A stretch of DNA of 64,000 bases from Chaetoderma sp. LZ-2023a. Lineage: Eukaryota; Mollusca; Caudofoveata; Chaetodermatida; Chaetodermatidae. Both the position numbers and the translations under genes were made by a program. Shown here one piece after another: positions 32,879 to 43,867 of the stretch (position 1 is its first letter; the number at the start of each line of letters is the position of its first letter). The stretch is from NCBI GenBank assembly GCA_034401795.1, contig CM067369.1:190422630-190486629 (forward strand). The letters are read 5' to 3'. A model generated the notes under the pieces. That model worked only from the letters and a program-made list of their open reading frames with translations. It was not told the origin of the DNA and did no database searches.

Positions 32879-33474
32879 TATAATTGACATCTGAGTTTCC
32901 AATACAATCAAGTACCTAGCATCTTACTCGTACACATATAGGCCTGTTACTACAAAATACGGGAATATACAAGGACATACATGAATTTACCGCAATATGC
33001 AGCAATCTACTGGAATCCACTGCAGGGACATACAGGAGTATACACGGATATATATGTAGGCCCCTTACATCCAAAATATAGTATTATTCTAGGCGAGATG
33101 GTAACGTTAGTGGAAGCATGGGGGATTTGCGTACGTTCTAGTGTGCTTTGCGCTGGCTTATACAGGCCTTTTGACGAAGCCACATCAGACAACGTTCAGG
33201 GATTGTACACGCAGTTATTAGCTACCATAAACCGAATCGCAATATGCTAGGTTTTTATTGCAATTCCAAGGAAACTTCTTGTGAATTAACAGAAAGAGTT
33301 ACAAATTCCACTGGTAAATTTACAAATAGTGTCTTCTCGTGGCCTGCAAATGGGCATTCACTGAGCAAATATTTATATTTTCTTGAAAAATCTTAGACAA
33401 CAAAAATTTCAGCAACGCCGGTTCGAAAATGAACATGAAGCCTGACATCCCAGAATCGTAATTTTAATGCCACC
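32879..33474. other. Gene-free stretch
   Basis: A plus frame at 32981-33250 (89 codons) has no recognisable domain. Bases 32930-33060 repeat the phrases GGACATACA and TACAGGAGTATACA in a loose tandem. No gene is claimed. Confidence 0.35.
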
Positions 33475-33545
33475 ATGCAGGGAAGCTGTATGCACCAACA
33501 GCTCCCAGTCAAATTAGTTTCAAAATACTCAACATAATATTTATA
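33475..33545. repeat. Half hairpin module
   Basis: AACAGCTCCCAGTCAAATTA then GTTTCAAAATACTCAACA, the right half of the F1-type stem without the arms. Confidence 0.6.
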
Positions 33546-34614
33546 AAGTCGTCAAGGGTTGTGGTGTTTTGGCCTGTCGGGTTTAAAGGTGTAATATTAA
33601 TACGGTAACCTTATATTTATCCTTTTCCTTGCGAGCTCCGGGGAAATGATATAATTTCTCAAGGCCAAAAGGCCCGGGTCGTGCGTTGCTGTCTTTGAAT
33701 CCGGGATACTTGCAGATCACTTAGATGTAACTATGGCATGATTACGGCGTATCCGAGCAGCGTATCTCGAGCTAGCCAGTATGTTTATGGCACTGGCAGA
33801 ACTATAAGTGCTATGAGAACAAAAGAGCAAGCTTACCAGACTGGGATCGGATTCTCGCGAGAATCATTCACACTATAAACAAGTGTTAACGTCGCGAGTT
33901 GAGGATTATTTGTGCTGGCGAGAGTTACCTGAGAAAGCCGTCACAGATCTTGTCGCGATTACTGCGTAGTTTACTGGGATAATCCGGCATAAAACACGAG
34001 ATTTTCGCTATCAATGGAGCGGCAATTTGCACAGCACAAGATCGTAAAACACGGGGTAAGAATTAAGAAATGCGACTTAGTAAAAGTCAAGAAAATTATT
34101 CGGTAAATGGCTAGCTTTTACGTTGTTTCAAAGAGAAACAGAATAATAATTATTTATTTGAAATGTGTATATTATAAACACACTTTTGCCTTGTTTCTTT
34201 CCATCTCCAGTTATCAATGCGCCCATATATGATCACAGCAAACATCCCTTTTAATTGACCAATAATACCTCATGATCCAACAGGACGTGGTCTTCACGAT
34301 TTCTGAGAATCTCGCCGATCATTAGAAACGTAGCATTTATTCCCCCAAAATCGTTATTGTTACCCTCGCCCCATAAAGGAAAGCGGGTGCTGCATTTGGA
34401 CATTGTCTGTGTGTTTGTGTGTCCGGCGAAGCATCTAAAAAGCTACGTGTCCGAGTTGGCCTAAATCTTAACATAAAAGAGTATCTTACTGTGAAAGAGG
34501 ATGTTCAGACAATGCCGGAATAAAAAAAATCTGGATACTGATCGGAATAAATTATGGATTCAAGCCAAAAGATCTAGAAAAATGAAACTCCCTTTAAAAT
34601 ATGACAAAAACGTG
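33546..34614. other. Gene-free stretch
   Basis: No domain-bearing frame and no recognised repeat. Confidence 0.4.
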
Positions 34615-34765
34615 AGGATTCACGTTTATCCTTCAATCATACGACGTCATAATCAACTACGTGGCGTGTATGCTGACGTCATAATCAATTACGCAATGTA
34701 ATTTTCTGGAAATTGATAGGCGGGAATTTCAAGGATCCATCGATCCCAATACAGCCAAAGGGTAT
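34615..34765 (-). mobile_element. F1 MITE fragment, stem absent
   Basis: CRE-side sequence (CATACGACGTCATAATCAAC, TGCTGACGTCATAATCAATT) joins directly to the inner part of the other arm (TTTTCTGGAAATTGATAGGC, GGATCCATCGATCCCAATAC). The outer GC-box end is lost. Confidence 0.75.
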
Positions 34766-34992
34766 CATTAATAGCTGTGTTTAGCAATTCATCTTTTAAA
34801 CAGCGCGATTGCCATATAATGGTTCCCTAATGCAAGGCCCCGTGGATGTGACTTCAGACTCCCGTTTCATTAATTTGATGCTGGCCAATAACGTCGGACG
34901 TTATCTTGCGCCTGTTTTGGGCCGCAGTGTTACACTGGGCCCCTGGAGGGCTGCCGCCGGCTTGCACCAAGTGCTAAATAACAAAACTGAGT

Positions 34993-35133
34993 CAACGACA
35001 ACAACAACAACAACAACAACAACAGCAACAACAACAACAACAACAACAACAACAGCAGCAGCAGCAGCAGCAGCAGCGACGAAGACGATGACAGACAATA
35101 ATGATAATAATAATAATAATAATTATAATAATG
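34993..35133. repeat. (CAA)n(CAG)n and (ATA)n microsatellite
   Basis: CAA units to about 35053, CAG units to about 35078 and an AAT/ATA run at 35097-35133. Confidence 0.95.
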
Positions 35134-35366
35134 AACAAAAAATGAGGTTAATACCGATGGAAATGAGGACGATATTAACGACTATTAAGGACTTAATAAT
35201 GATAGTAATTGTGACAATAACACTGATAATGACGGTGATAATAATACTGCTAATACCAAAAATGATAATAAGTTTAAAATAAAAATAGTAATAATGATGA
35301 TGATTGTAATGACGATGGAAACGTGTTGATGTCGTTAGTGTTAATGATAATAAGCGAGCATGATGT

Positions 35367-35369
<3 letters not shown>

Positions 35370-35424
<55 letters not shown>
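35370..35424. repeat. (AAT)n microsatellite
   Basis: About 18 perfect AAT units. Confidence 0.95.
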
Positions 35425-35426
<2 letters not shown>

Positions 35427-35475
35427 AATTGTGTATAAATGATTACAGCTGTACACGTACACAATAATTGTAATA

Positions 35476-35540
35476 TGAAAGATCCCCATACGTTACAATA
35501 TGGTGACCTGGGTGTACATAAACTTGAACTTGAACTAAAG
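35476..35540 (+). repeat. LINE 3'-end fragment with short tandem tail
   Basis: TATGGTGACCTGGGTGTACA then TAAACTTGAACTTGAACT: a conserved 3'-UTR-like phrase ending in a ~6-bp tandem (ACTTGA), the type of tail many CR1-like LINEs carry. A sister phrase TGTGGCCTGGGTGTAAATAA lies at 50024-50043. The clade is uncertain. Confidence 0.5.
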
Positions 35541-36186
35541 ACACAGACCCCTAGGATGTGGTTCGACTTGGTGACGCGGAGTGGCGAGGTGAGGTGGTTG
35601 TTTACGCACGTATATGCGCTGTGAGAACAGTTAAATTGACAGCTACTTTAAATAAGCCTACAAGCGGCAACCTTTATACTAGTGCATGTGTGTATGGATT
35701 ATTCATCGCTTCGTTTCCCGCGACATCACACCGCATCGCACCGCACCTGGTGGATCTCTGAACTAGTAGGGATTCCCGGGCTGGCGCGATTCTTCGGCGT
35801 CGGGGGACCACCCCGGCGTATCCCCCAGTTGAACGCATTAGCGCAGCACTGCTGGCGTGTGCACGGTTGTGGTACGCCGGAGTGAATTTCTATGCGACTG
35901 CAGCGCTACGCCGGTATGGGATACCCTTTAGGGCATTTTATGTCGGAGCGCTGGCATTGCCCTCTACTGGCAGTAGATCTCTCTGGTGCGTTTCCAATTG
36001 TATATATGTACTTATGTTTCTCAACCTACACTACACTGCCACCATAATTACTGTATACTATCTATACAAGGAGCGAATCGTAACTAAGTTGTAAACAACT
36101 TGTGATTCAATCCCAATTGTCTCTTAGTACAATAAAATATGTTTAAATCAATCAAATTAATTTGAGTAGGACTGATTATCCTCGCC
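35541..36186. other. Gene-free stretch
   Basis: Short frames only. A GC-rich patch at 35790-35830 contains GGGGGACCACCCC. No gene is supported. Confidence 0.4.
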
Positions 36187-36370
36187 TCATAGGCGAAAGA
36201 GTATATGGGCTGCCTGCCTGCCTCCCACCTGCCCGCCAGTCTGCATGTGTGCATGCCTCTGAGTGGGGAAGCTGGAAGGTGGGCTGCTAGGCGGCAGGCT
36301 CGCAGGGTGGCGAGTGAACTGACGGGCAGGCAAGTGGCCTTGTGGGCGGGCGGGTGAGAAGGCAGGCGGG
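36187..36370. repeat. Degenerate CTGCCTGC / GGCGGGCG low-complexity tract
   Basis: Interrupted tetranucleotide-like units that switch from C-rich to G-rich on the plus strand, so the two halves are partly complementary. Confidence 0.7.
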
Positions 36371-36879
36371 TTAATTTTTTTATACCTAATTTTAGCTGTA
36401 ACTCGTCTGTGGTTTCGCGGTTGGTCCATCCGATTGTTTTAAAGGAAAGAAAAAGGGAAATAATAAATAATGGTTATTGGTAATTTCATACAATATTAAA
36501 TAAACTAACATCAGTAAAAAATGGAAATGAATCAGGGATATTTGAGAAAAAGCATTTACTAAATCTAGGAGCTCTTAACTTAGAGCCATTTAGTGACTTC
36601 GCACTTCGCCGTGTGCCAACTGCGCGTGCAGGTTTACCGCATATGCCTACCTGAATATAACGAAAGCACACCTGAATATGGTTTTGTAAGCGGTATGAAT
36701 AGTATTCTCTATAGGCGCCGATTTAGAGCGATTAACTTACTACCGCTAATTCACTATTGATCCCTTTGAAAACATTACATTTGAAAGTCACTGTTTCTGG
36801 TTGAAGCAACAAGTTTCGGTCAAAATGATTTCAAAATACACTGCTGGATTCCAACGGCGCAATATGATGCTTACTGAAT
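36371..36879. other. Gene-free stretch
   Basis: Nothing recognised apart from a relic of the stem phrase (AAAATGATTTCAAAATACAC) near 36822-36841. Confidence 0.4.
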
Positions 36880-37130
36880 ATTTTGAATTCGTTTGACTGA
36901 ATGTCTCTGGAAACAACGGTTTCAGTCAAGTTGTTTTAAAACTCGACAGTATTTTACCCGCAGGACGTAGTGGCTAATCAGCTTAACGCGAATATAACTT
37001 GTGAACTTAATTTAATTTGGATCTGTTGATGGCATTGGTAGCAAAAGCTTTCAGTCAAATTAGTTTCAAAATATTGAACAGGTTACCGGTACAGTTACCT
37101 TGAAATTTAGATTCTGGAAATTCGGGTTTC
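36880..37130. repeat. Two hairpin modules, one with F1 inner arm
   Basis: A stem at 36880-36955 (TGAATATTTTGAATTCGTTT ... CAAGTTGTTTTAAAACTCGA) lacks arms. A second at 37005-37085 (half stem AGTCAAATTAGTTTCAAAAT) is followed by ACCGGTACAGTTACCTTGAA, as in the fragment at 3.3 kb. Confidence 0.6.
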
Positions 37131-37262
37131 AATGGACCTTTCCAGTGTAATGACGTCATATGATGCTATAATCAGCTAAGCGGCGTGTCTGATGACTGCA
37201 TAAGCATTACGTCATAAACGATTCTATATGTCCCATCTTTAACTCTTAATAGTCCGACACGT
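37131..37262 (-). mobile_element. F1 CRE-side arm fragment
   Basis: AATGGACCTTTCCAGTGTAA, TGACGTCATATGATGCTATA and AAGCGGCGTGT to AATAGTCCGACACGTTG. It is the same arm variant as the copy at 5.5 kb. It directly precedes a full copy in the opposite orientation. Confidence 0.75.
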
Positions 37263-37267
37263 TGTAG

Positions 37268-37668
37268 GAATGGACTTTTTAGCTATGCCCCTCCCATCCC
37301 TAGCTCAACTCCACTCTCACCTCGCTCGTGTTGGGATCAATCGATCTCTGAACACCCTGACTATTAGTTTCCAAAAAACTGCACAGGTAAGCTGTTGAAT
37401 ATTTTGAAACTAATTTGACTAGGAGCTGTTGATGCCTAAGACAGCGCTCAGTCAAATTAGTTTCAAAATATTCAACAGCATGTTTATAAAATAGCAAAGA
37501 ATTACAAAGACATACAATTCATACAACGTGTCGACTATTTGAGAGTTGATGACATTCTATATGGAACCCTTTGCGACGTAATGATTGTGACGTCATCATA
37601 CACACGCTGAGCTTATTATGACGTCATACGAGGTCAGACGATGGATGGATACTCTGGAAAGGTGAATT
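37268..37668 (+). mobile_element. F1 hairpin MITE, copy 9 (full length)
   Basis: The GC-box arm (GCCCCTCCCATCCCTAGCTC) is followed by GATCAATCGATC and CAGGTAAGCTGTTGAATATT. The full central palindrome lies at about 37395-37485. The CRE arm has TGTGACGTCATCATACACAC and TTATGACGTCATACGAGGTC and ends CTCTGGAAAGGTGAATT. It is very similar to the copy at 54.31-54.72 kb. Confidence 0.9.
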
Positions 37669-37988
37669 GTATGTCTCTACTGTTAATAAATATGCTGTTG
37701 AATATTATGAAACTAATTTTACTGGGAGCTGTTGCTGCCATAGGCAGCGCCCATTCAAATTAGCAAAAGCGCCCATTCGAATTAGTTTTAAAATATTCAA
37801 CAGTATATTTATTAAATTGTAAAGACATACAATTCGTACAACAATGCTTAGTCGTCATCAATTAGAGCGTTCGCGATGAACTTAGCTACATCATTCATGA
37901 CTTAATTGATTATGTCGTCAACCTAGACGTCACGTTATTGATTATGACGTTATGGATTAATTGGAATCCTCCATTTGTACAAGAACCA
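37669..37988 (+). mobile_element. F1 hairpin MITE, copy 10 (no GC-box arm)
   Basis: It starts at the inner arm (GTATGTCTCTACTGTTAATA). Its stem holds a small internal duplication (GCGCCCATTCAAATTAGCAA / GCGCCCATTCGAATTAGTTT). The CRE arm reads ATGTCGTCAACCTAGACGTC and GATTATGACGTTATGG and ends TTGGAATCCTCCATT. Confidence 0.8.
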
Positions 37989-39644
37989 TGCATTTAAATT
38001 TTCTCGCAAATTGATAATCGGATTTTGCTCAAATTTCAAACGTTGGTCTTGATCCGAACAATAGAGTTCCTAACAAAATCCATTGGAAAAATGGAAACGG
38101 AAGTTCGTGGGTTGCAATTACCGCTTTTTTATTTTAGCAGTTTGTTTGAGAATGTAGGTTTCTATATGTCTCATAAAGTAAATAGATTTATTTATATTGG
38201 AAAGTGTCCCTAAGACGTTAAAGAGTGGACAGGTGCCAATGGTAATATCGAAGAGCCGGTAGCGTGAATGGTTAATTAATAACAAGATTACTTTTTGAAA
38301 TCCCCACAAGATTAATTGACTGGCTTGCTTATCAACGAAGCCAGCTATTCCATTGTTATATTTTCAAAAAACATGTTTTCTTGGCCAGCAAATTGACGTT
38401 CTTCATGCTACGTAGTGAACAGGATTCATAGACCTGCAGAATAAAATTCCATACATTGTCCATAACTAATTTATTAAATTCCAGTCCAATTTTATTAAGC
38501 CTCCAGTCAATTTCCATTTCAAAACAAAATTGTGCATAAAACCCATAATTGGTAGCCGTACTGACGTAAAAATAATATAGATAATAGTGATACGCTCTAC
38601 TCGGGCAACAAAAAATGTCAAATTCACTACACATTAGATATTCAGTTTACTAGTATTTTGTATTTATTTCTATTGAAAAAATAGAGCCTTTGGTTTGTCA
38701 TGGGATAACATTTTCAGATTCATAGTACTTAACACATGACAGGATACCCATACTGAATGATAGAAACACTGCAATAGATCTATAGCAGGTTCTGTTCACA
38801 ATGCTGGAATTGTAGATTGATACAAATTCAATGCATCCATATGTTAAGTTTCAGTGCCATTTAAAAATAACTATGTAACAGATTTTCAATACCCAATTCA
38901 TGTAATGTGTTATGCGTTTAGGTTCCAAGGCATCCAAGTGAATGAACATTTACACTGGAATCCTCTGTCAGATGATATCTGATGATGGTGTTACACATTT
39001 TGACTGTCATTATAGTCTCGCCATCAGTTCCAAATATATTTTACAATATTGCCATTGTTCAAGATTTGTTGCAAATCCAGTATGTCCAGCAGAGACCAGA
39101 GCTCTGCAACCTTGACGATTCCAGATGATTAATCATGCGACTCTTTTTCAGATCGGTACGAAAATTCATAAGTAAATCGGAGTAGGATTGTGAAACAACC
39201 CTGTCGAAATGGACGACGCGTCAGAAATCATGTATGGGTGCCAATTACAATTAGTGGCATTGAGTTATAAATATTATGAACCAAATTTAACTCGTTTCCA
39301 AGATTATTGATTACATACTCCATAATATATCGCTATACTATGCACCGTTTGCAAAGCTCTGGCTAGCATCCTGAATGCACAAATTACAGCAGGCTTTATG
39401 CTGAAATGTACAATTATTTGCTATTGTCAACAGGATTGTATTTGCGTATGTAAATGCTTCGCTGGATGCAGCAGCTCATCTCAAATGCCTGGTGATGAAA
39501 CCATATTCTTCTTTTCATTCGCTGATCATACCGCCAGTCCTGTAAGTGACTATCGACATGATCATAAGCGTTAAGTGCGTGGATCCATGGTTTAATAGAG
39601 TGCGCCGTGCGGCCTGGAACCTCCGTCTTCAGCACTCGAGGTTT
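37989..39644. other. Gene-free, AT-rich stretch
   Basis: Small frames only (longest 38356-38634, minus, 92 codons, no domain). The phrase TTCTTGGCCAGCAAATTGAC near 38377 resembles the F3 arm, so a decayed F3 copy may be present. Confidence 0.4.
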
Positions 39645-39735
39645 CTGTCAGGGTTACCTCACCCTTACCTCCTTTAGTCGCCTCTTACGACACGCAGAGG
39701 ATACGGAAGGTGAATTCTAAGCCCCACCTACAGGG
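39645..39735 (+). repeat. Conserved SINE-type central-domain-like segment
   Basis: TTTAGTCGCCTCTTACGACA followed by CGCAGAGGATACGG and TTCTAAGCCCCACCTACAGG. From memory, phrases of this form recur as a conserved domain in SINEs of many invertebrates. No tRNA-like head is visible next to it, so the copy is 5'-truncated or this reading is wrong. Confidence 0.4.
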
Positions 39736-39930
39736 CAAGTTGTGCATTAACCATATCAATGAAATCTCAACCTGCAAATAAGGAAATATCCCATCATAAA
39801 CAAAAGAAAAGCAATGATCAAAAGAAACCAGGCAAATGGAAAACAGAAAGGAAAGATGAGTTTGCGAACCAAGTAAAAGAAGACCCGCTACTTACCATAC
39901 TAAATGAACACATAATAAATAAATAATACT

Positions 39931-40730
39931 ATGGAGGACACACCACTTGAAAATATTACACACAATGTTGATAAAATATTTGAAAACGCAGCTACAAACA
40001 TATTGGGAATCAGAGGTACTGGATCTAGAGCTAGAAGAAAATCAAAGCAACCATGGTTTAACGAGGAATGTCAAAACATCCAGAAAACCTTACAAATAGA
40101 GCACGAAAAACATTCCACATACAAAAAGCCGCTGCGCATAGGGATGATATGATCAACCTGAGTAAACACTATAAAGATACAATGAATATAGCTATTATGC
40201 AGCACAAGTATAAATACAGAACACAAGTTAGAGAACTAAGCCCAACTAATTCCAAAGCATACTGGAACACCATTAAGGAAAGAAAAAAGGAAGAAATCTG
40301 CCCAGTTGATATGTATGAATTCTTTAAAAACTTGATTGACCCTACAGATGCAGAACCAGATAGTGATGACGACGTAGTACCTCAAAATATAACAGAAGAA
40401 AACGACGAGCTAAACAAACGAATCACGGCAGCTGAAATCTCAAAAGCAATAAAAATGCTCAGAAATAGCAAAGCACCTGGATATGATAGCATTACAAAGG
40501 AATACACAAAATCGACAGAAGAAACCATGTTAAACCTATACGTTTATAGCTTTAACAGAGCACTGAACATCGCAGATATCGCAGAAACATGGACAATAAG
40601 CACAATAATACCAATATATAAACTAAAGGGAGACCCTAACGAACCGAACAATTATAGCCCCATTACTTTACTCAGTTGTTTGGGAAAACGTTTTACATCA
40701 ATAATTTGTAACCGAAAAAAAATTCTTTAG
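39931..40730 (+). pseudogene. LINE pre-RT and RT fingers
   Basis: Frames 39931-40152 and 40068-40730 join by a frameshift near 40140 (lysine-rich pre-RT linker, HSTYKK, then KKEEICP). The second has AISKAIKMLRNSKAPGYDSI, the RT motif around K-APG-D. It continues with TWTISTIIPIYKLKGDPNEP and NNYSPITLLSCLGK (usual: NYRPISLLS). It ends at a stop where RT continues in another phase. Confidence 0.85.
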
Positions 40731-40787
40731 ATGAAAATGACTTAATAATCGAAAACCAAGCTGGATTTAGGCACTGTTACTGATCAT

Positions 40788-41144
40788 ATGTACACATTAT
40801 TTCAAATAATAGAAATTTTCCAAAAAATGAAGAAAAGATTATATTGCGCATTCGTAGATTTTGAAAAGGTATTCGACACGGTTTGGAGGAAAGGGCGTTG
40901 GGGAAAGCTGCTTGCGCATACAATTAATGGTAACGTTTTGAATGTAATACAAAGTATGTACAACAATAGTACATTTGAAATAAAACTTAACAATAATGTA
41001 TCCGCAACAATTACGTGTAGACTTTGTGTTAGACAAGGAGAAAACAGATCCCCTGTATTGTTCTCACCATTCCTCAACGACCTTGGACACTTCCTAGAAA
41101 ACAACGAATGTAAAACAATAGCGCTGTATACGAGAGAAAATTAA
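40788..41144 (+). pseudogene. LINE RT palm, motif A and RQG motif
   Basis: AFVDFEKVFDTVWR holds the first catalytic Asp (usual F-x-DF-x-KAFD). CVRQGENRSPVLFSPFLNDL matches the VRQGCPLSPLLF motif with changes: Glu replaces the usual Cys and Arg-Ser replaces the usual Pro-Leu region. A frame break follows before YADD. Confidence 0.85.
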
Positions 41145-41147
41145 ATA

Positions 41148-41432
41148 GTGACAATCTTCAAACTACTATTACTACTTTATGCGGATGATACAGTGATCAT
41201 GGGAGAAAACCGGCAGGACCTGCAGAAGTCAATTGATATATTTGATGAATATGTTGATAAATGGAAACTAAAAATAAACCAGGATAACACAAAAGTAGTA
41301 GTATTCGGAAGTACTAAACGGTCTTACAGCAAGCTTAAATTTAACATTAAAGGAAACCCAATAGAAATTGTTGATAGCCATAGATACCTATGCATTAACT
41401 CTTTATTCAATGGCCGTCTCATATGCGCGTAA
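41148..41432 (+). pseudogene. LINE RT palm, YADD motif
   Basis: LLLLLYADDTVIMGENRQDL carries the catalytic YADD at 41178-41189. It is followed by WKLKINQDNTKVVVFG, the usual thumb start (L.IN..KTKV..F), and then SHRYL (usual YLG). The frame stops shortly after. Confidence 0.9.
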
Positions 41433-41482
41433 AACATATAGCTTAACACGCCTGTAAGGCTGATTATGCACTAAATCGTCGT

Positions 41483-42088
41483 GTGCGGAAATTAGACCTA
41501 CCAGTTGACTGCCATGTACGGCTATTCCAAAAGACGATCGAACCCATTTTACTATATGGCAGCGAGATCATACGCATTGAAAACTGCACTATCCTTGAAA
41601 AGGTAAAACTTAATTTCTTAAAACAGGTATTGAAAATAAAACGCAGCACACCATCATACATGGTATATGGCGAAGTGGGAGAAAAACTATTAAAGCTCTT
41701 TATAAAACAACGAATGGTCAATTTCTGGCTTAGATTGGTAACTGGGAAGGAAACTAAACTATTAGCTCAAATATATGCATATGCACTAAATGATTACCTC
41801 CAGAACAACACGTACTATAGGTGGATGCACGCCATAAAGGTGATTTTAGAGGAAACTGGACGGGGTTACATCTGGACAGCTCAATCAGTAGCCCAGGTAA
41901 ATGACATAAAACGAATTATCAAACAAAACCTCGAAGATCAATTTCTGCAGAACTGGTTTAGAGAAATGGGAGAATCATGGAAGGGGAAAACATATAAATC
42001 ATTTAAGGAAACATTAGAAATGGAGCATTATCTTCAAACATTGACAGACAGAAATAGATTTACTTTTACATCGTCATCGAGCCAGTAA
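41483..42088 (+). pseudogene. LINE C-terminal region
   Basis: 201 codons with KTIEPILLYGSEIIRIENCT (usual: ...P.LLYG.EIWG), FLKQVLKIKRSTPSYMVYGE and GEVGEKLLKLFIKQRMVNFW. This is a common C-terminal stretch of CR1/I-type LINE proteins after the RT. The Cys/His cluster that should follow is cut off by the F3 insertion. The last residues (SSSSQ) may be part of that junction. Confidence 0.8.
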
Positions 42089-42452
42089 TTCCAGCGGTAA
42101 AATGTTTAAAATTGTCTTCTTGGCCAACAAATGCACATTTATCTCTACACTAAATGCTGGTCTTTGCTCAGTATAACCATTAACCCTCTACCAAACAGGA
42201 AATATACTCAATATTTAAAAATTAATATGACTGGAAGCCATTGCTGCCTTAGGAAGCAACTGCTTCCAGTCATATTTATTTCAAAATATTGAACAAAATA
42301 TGTTACACATTACACAGAATGTACTTGGACTTGTCGTTGAAAGTGTATGGTGAAGCCAGCCAAAACTGGCCTCTAGTGCTCTTGAGGAAGTCCATATGTC
42401 GGCTAAGAGAAGAGAAGACTATTTTTTTTCAATTGTACCACTGGAATGACTG
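42083..42452. mobile_element. F3 hairpin MITE
   Basis: Ends: CAGTAATTCCAGCGGTAAA on the left and CCACTGGAATGACTG on the right (inverted, imperfect). Its centre is a strong palindrome, TTAATATGACTGGAAGCCAT with partner GCTTCCAGTCATATTTATTT. The arms have TTGTCTTCTTGGCCAACAAA and GGTGAAGCCAGCCAAAACTG. Its core is related to the F1 core, but the arms are not. Confidence 0.75.
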
Positions 42453-42600
42453 ACTTGTCATTTCAGTGGTAACTTTTCAAGTCTTCTCTTGGCCTCCAAA
42501 TTATGGATATTCAATATGAGGCAAATAATTTTCTGGATAAAATTTACCTACTAAATGGTTAAGTAAAAATTATACCCAACTTCACTGGACAGATTAGAGC
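42453..42600. mobile_element. F3 MITE fragment
   Basis: TTTCAGTGGTAACTTTTCAA, TCTTCTCTTGGCCTCCAAAT and AACTTCACTGGACAGATTAG match the arm sequence at 50.53-50.65 kb. The central palindrome is missing. Confidence 0.65.
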
Positions 42601-42601
42601 G

Positions 42602-43474
42602 ATCAACTGACCTTACCAATCGGATTGCCATATTAAATTGTACCACCAAATAATTGAGCCAATCCTACAATACGGGTGCGAAGTCATCGGAATAGAAAAC
42701 TGTAATCTATTAGAGAAAGCAAATTTAGATTTTTTCCGGTACATCCTAAAAATAAAAAATAGCACCCCAAAGTATATGATATACGGCGAGTTGGGAGAAA
42801 CCCCAATCAAAATTGTAATACGAAAACGCATGATAACATACTGGCTTAGGCTCATCACAAGCAAGCAAAGCAAACTCGCTTGCAAAATATACAAACATAT
42901 TCTATTAGGTCACAAACAGAGCGGAACATACTACAAATGGCTCGACTCCATAAAAACTATTTTAGATAATACGCGGCATAGCTATCTCTGGACGAACCAA
43001 ACAATACACAACTTCAATGAAACAAAAATAAGAATAAACACAAATCTTGATGACCAATATACCCAAACATGGCAATCAGAGATGGGTGTATCTTGGAAGG
43101 GAAAAATCTAACACTCTTCTAAAATAATTTGGGAAATGGAAAATTATCTCACGAATTTAATGATCGTAACAGAATCTTATTCACGAGATTTAGGACAAGC
43201 AATCATCGGCTGCCAATAGAAATGGCGGTGGGAAGGCATACCCCGGGAAGAAAGAATCTGTCCACTATGCACCCTGAGTGAAATAGGGGATGAATTTCAT
43301 TACCTATTCATCTGCGAATTCTTTAGTGATAAACGTATAGAAATCTTCCCAAAACATTATTTTAAAAGACCGAATTTTTCGAAATTTCACCAACTGTTTT
43401 CAACGAAGAACAAGAAATTACTAATAAAGATCTGCCGTATGATCGAAGAAATTAATAGACACGTCCAACGTTGA
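42602..43474 (+). pseudogene. LINE C-terminal fragment with zinc-binding cluster
   Basis: Frame 42638-43111 has IIEPILQYGCEVIGIENCNL and KNSTPKYMIYGELGETP, homologous to 41483-42088. After stops near 43111 and 43218 the sequence continues with EERICPLCTLSEIG and DEFHYLFIC, a C-x2-C...H...C cluster near the C-terminus, and ends around 43474. It is a second copy of the same LINE type, separated from the first by F3 elements. Confidence 0.8.
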
Positions 43475-43533
43475 TTAACCCTATACACAATGGACTCGCA
43501 GATTAACAACTAAAAATTAACGAGAATTGCAAA

Positions 43534-43585
43534 GCACCACCGCCACCATCACCACCACCACCACCACCACCACCACCACCACCAG

Positions 43586-43640
<55 letters not shown>

Positions 43641-43740
43641 GACGACGACGACGACGACGACAACAACAACAATAACAATAGCAACGGCAACAGCTATGGT
43701 AACAGCGACGGCAACAGCAACAGCAACAATGACAACAATA
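43534..43740. repeat. Compound (ACC)n(AAC)n(ACG)n microsatellite
   Basis: Successive ACC, CAA and GAC triplet runs followed by imperfect CAA/CGG/ATA triplets. The open frame across it is a by-product of the repeat. Confidence 0.95.
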
Positions 43741-43867
43741 TTAATAATATTAAGGTTTAAACATAGTAGTCAACCATATCTAGAAAACTATTCTACCGCT
43801 AGATGTCGCTCCATTCAGACTAGTGGTCGAGTCGGACCACATGCCTTCGAACCCAAATGGAACAAAC

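Larger units (their letters stand above)
39760..42088 (+). mobile_element. 5'-truncated LINE (clade uncertain)
   Basis: The plus-strand coding pieces follow the order of a non-LTR reverse transcriptase and its C-terminal region; the endonuclease is absent. The copy is broken by frameshifts and stops. The tail is replaced by an F3 hairpin element starting at about 42083. The C-terminal sequence resembles the fragments at 42.6-43.5 kb and, more distantly, 55.8-56.35 kb. Confidence 0.8.

Noticed and set aside
34809..35282. 157-codon plus frame with Thr and Ala runs
   Set aside because: It is made of CAA/CAG and AAT repeats; no domain outside the repeats.
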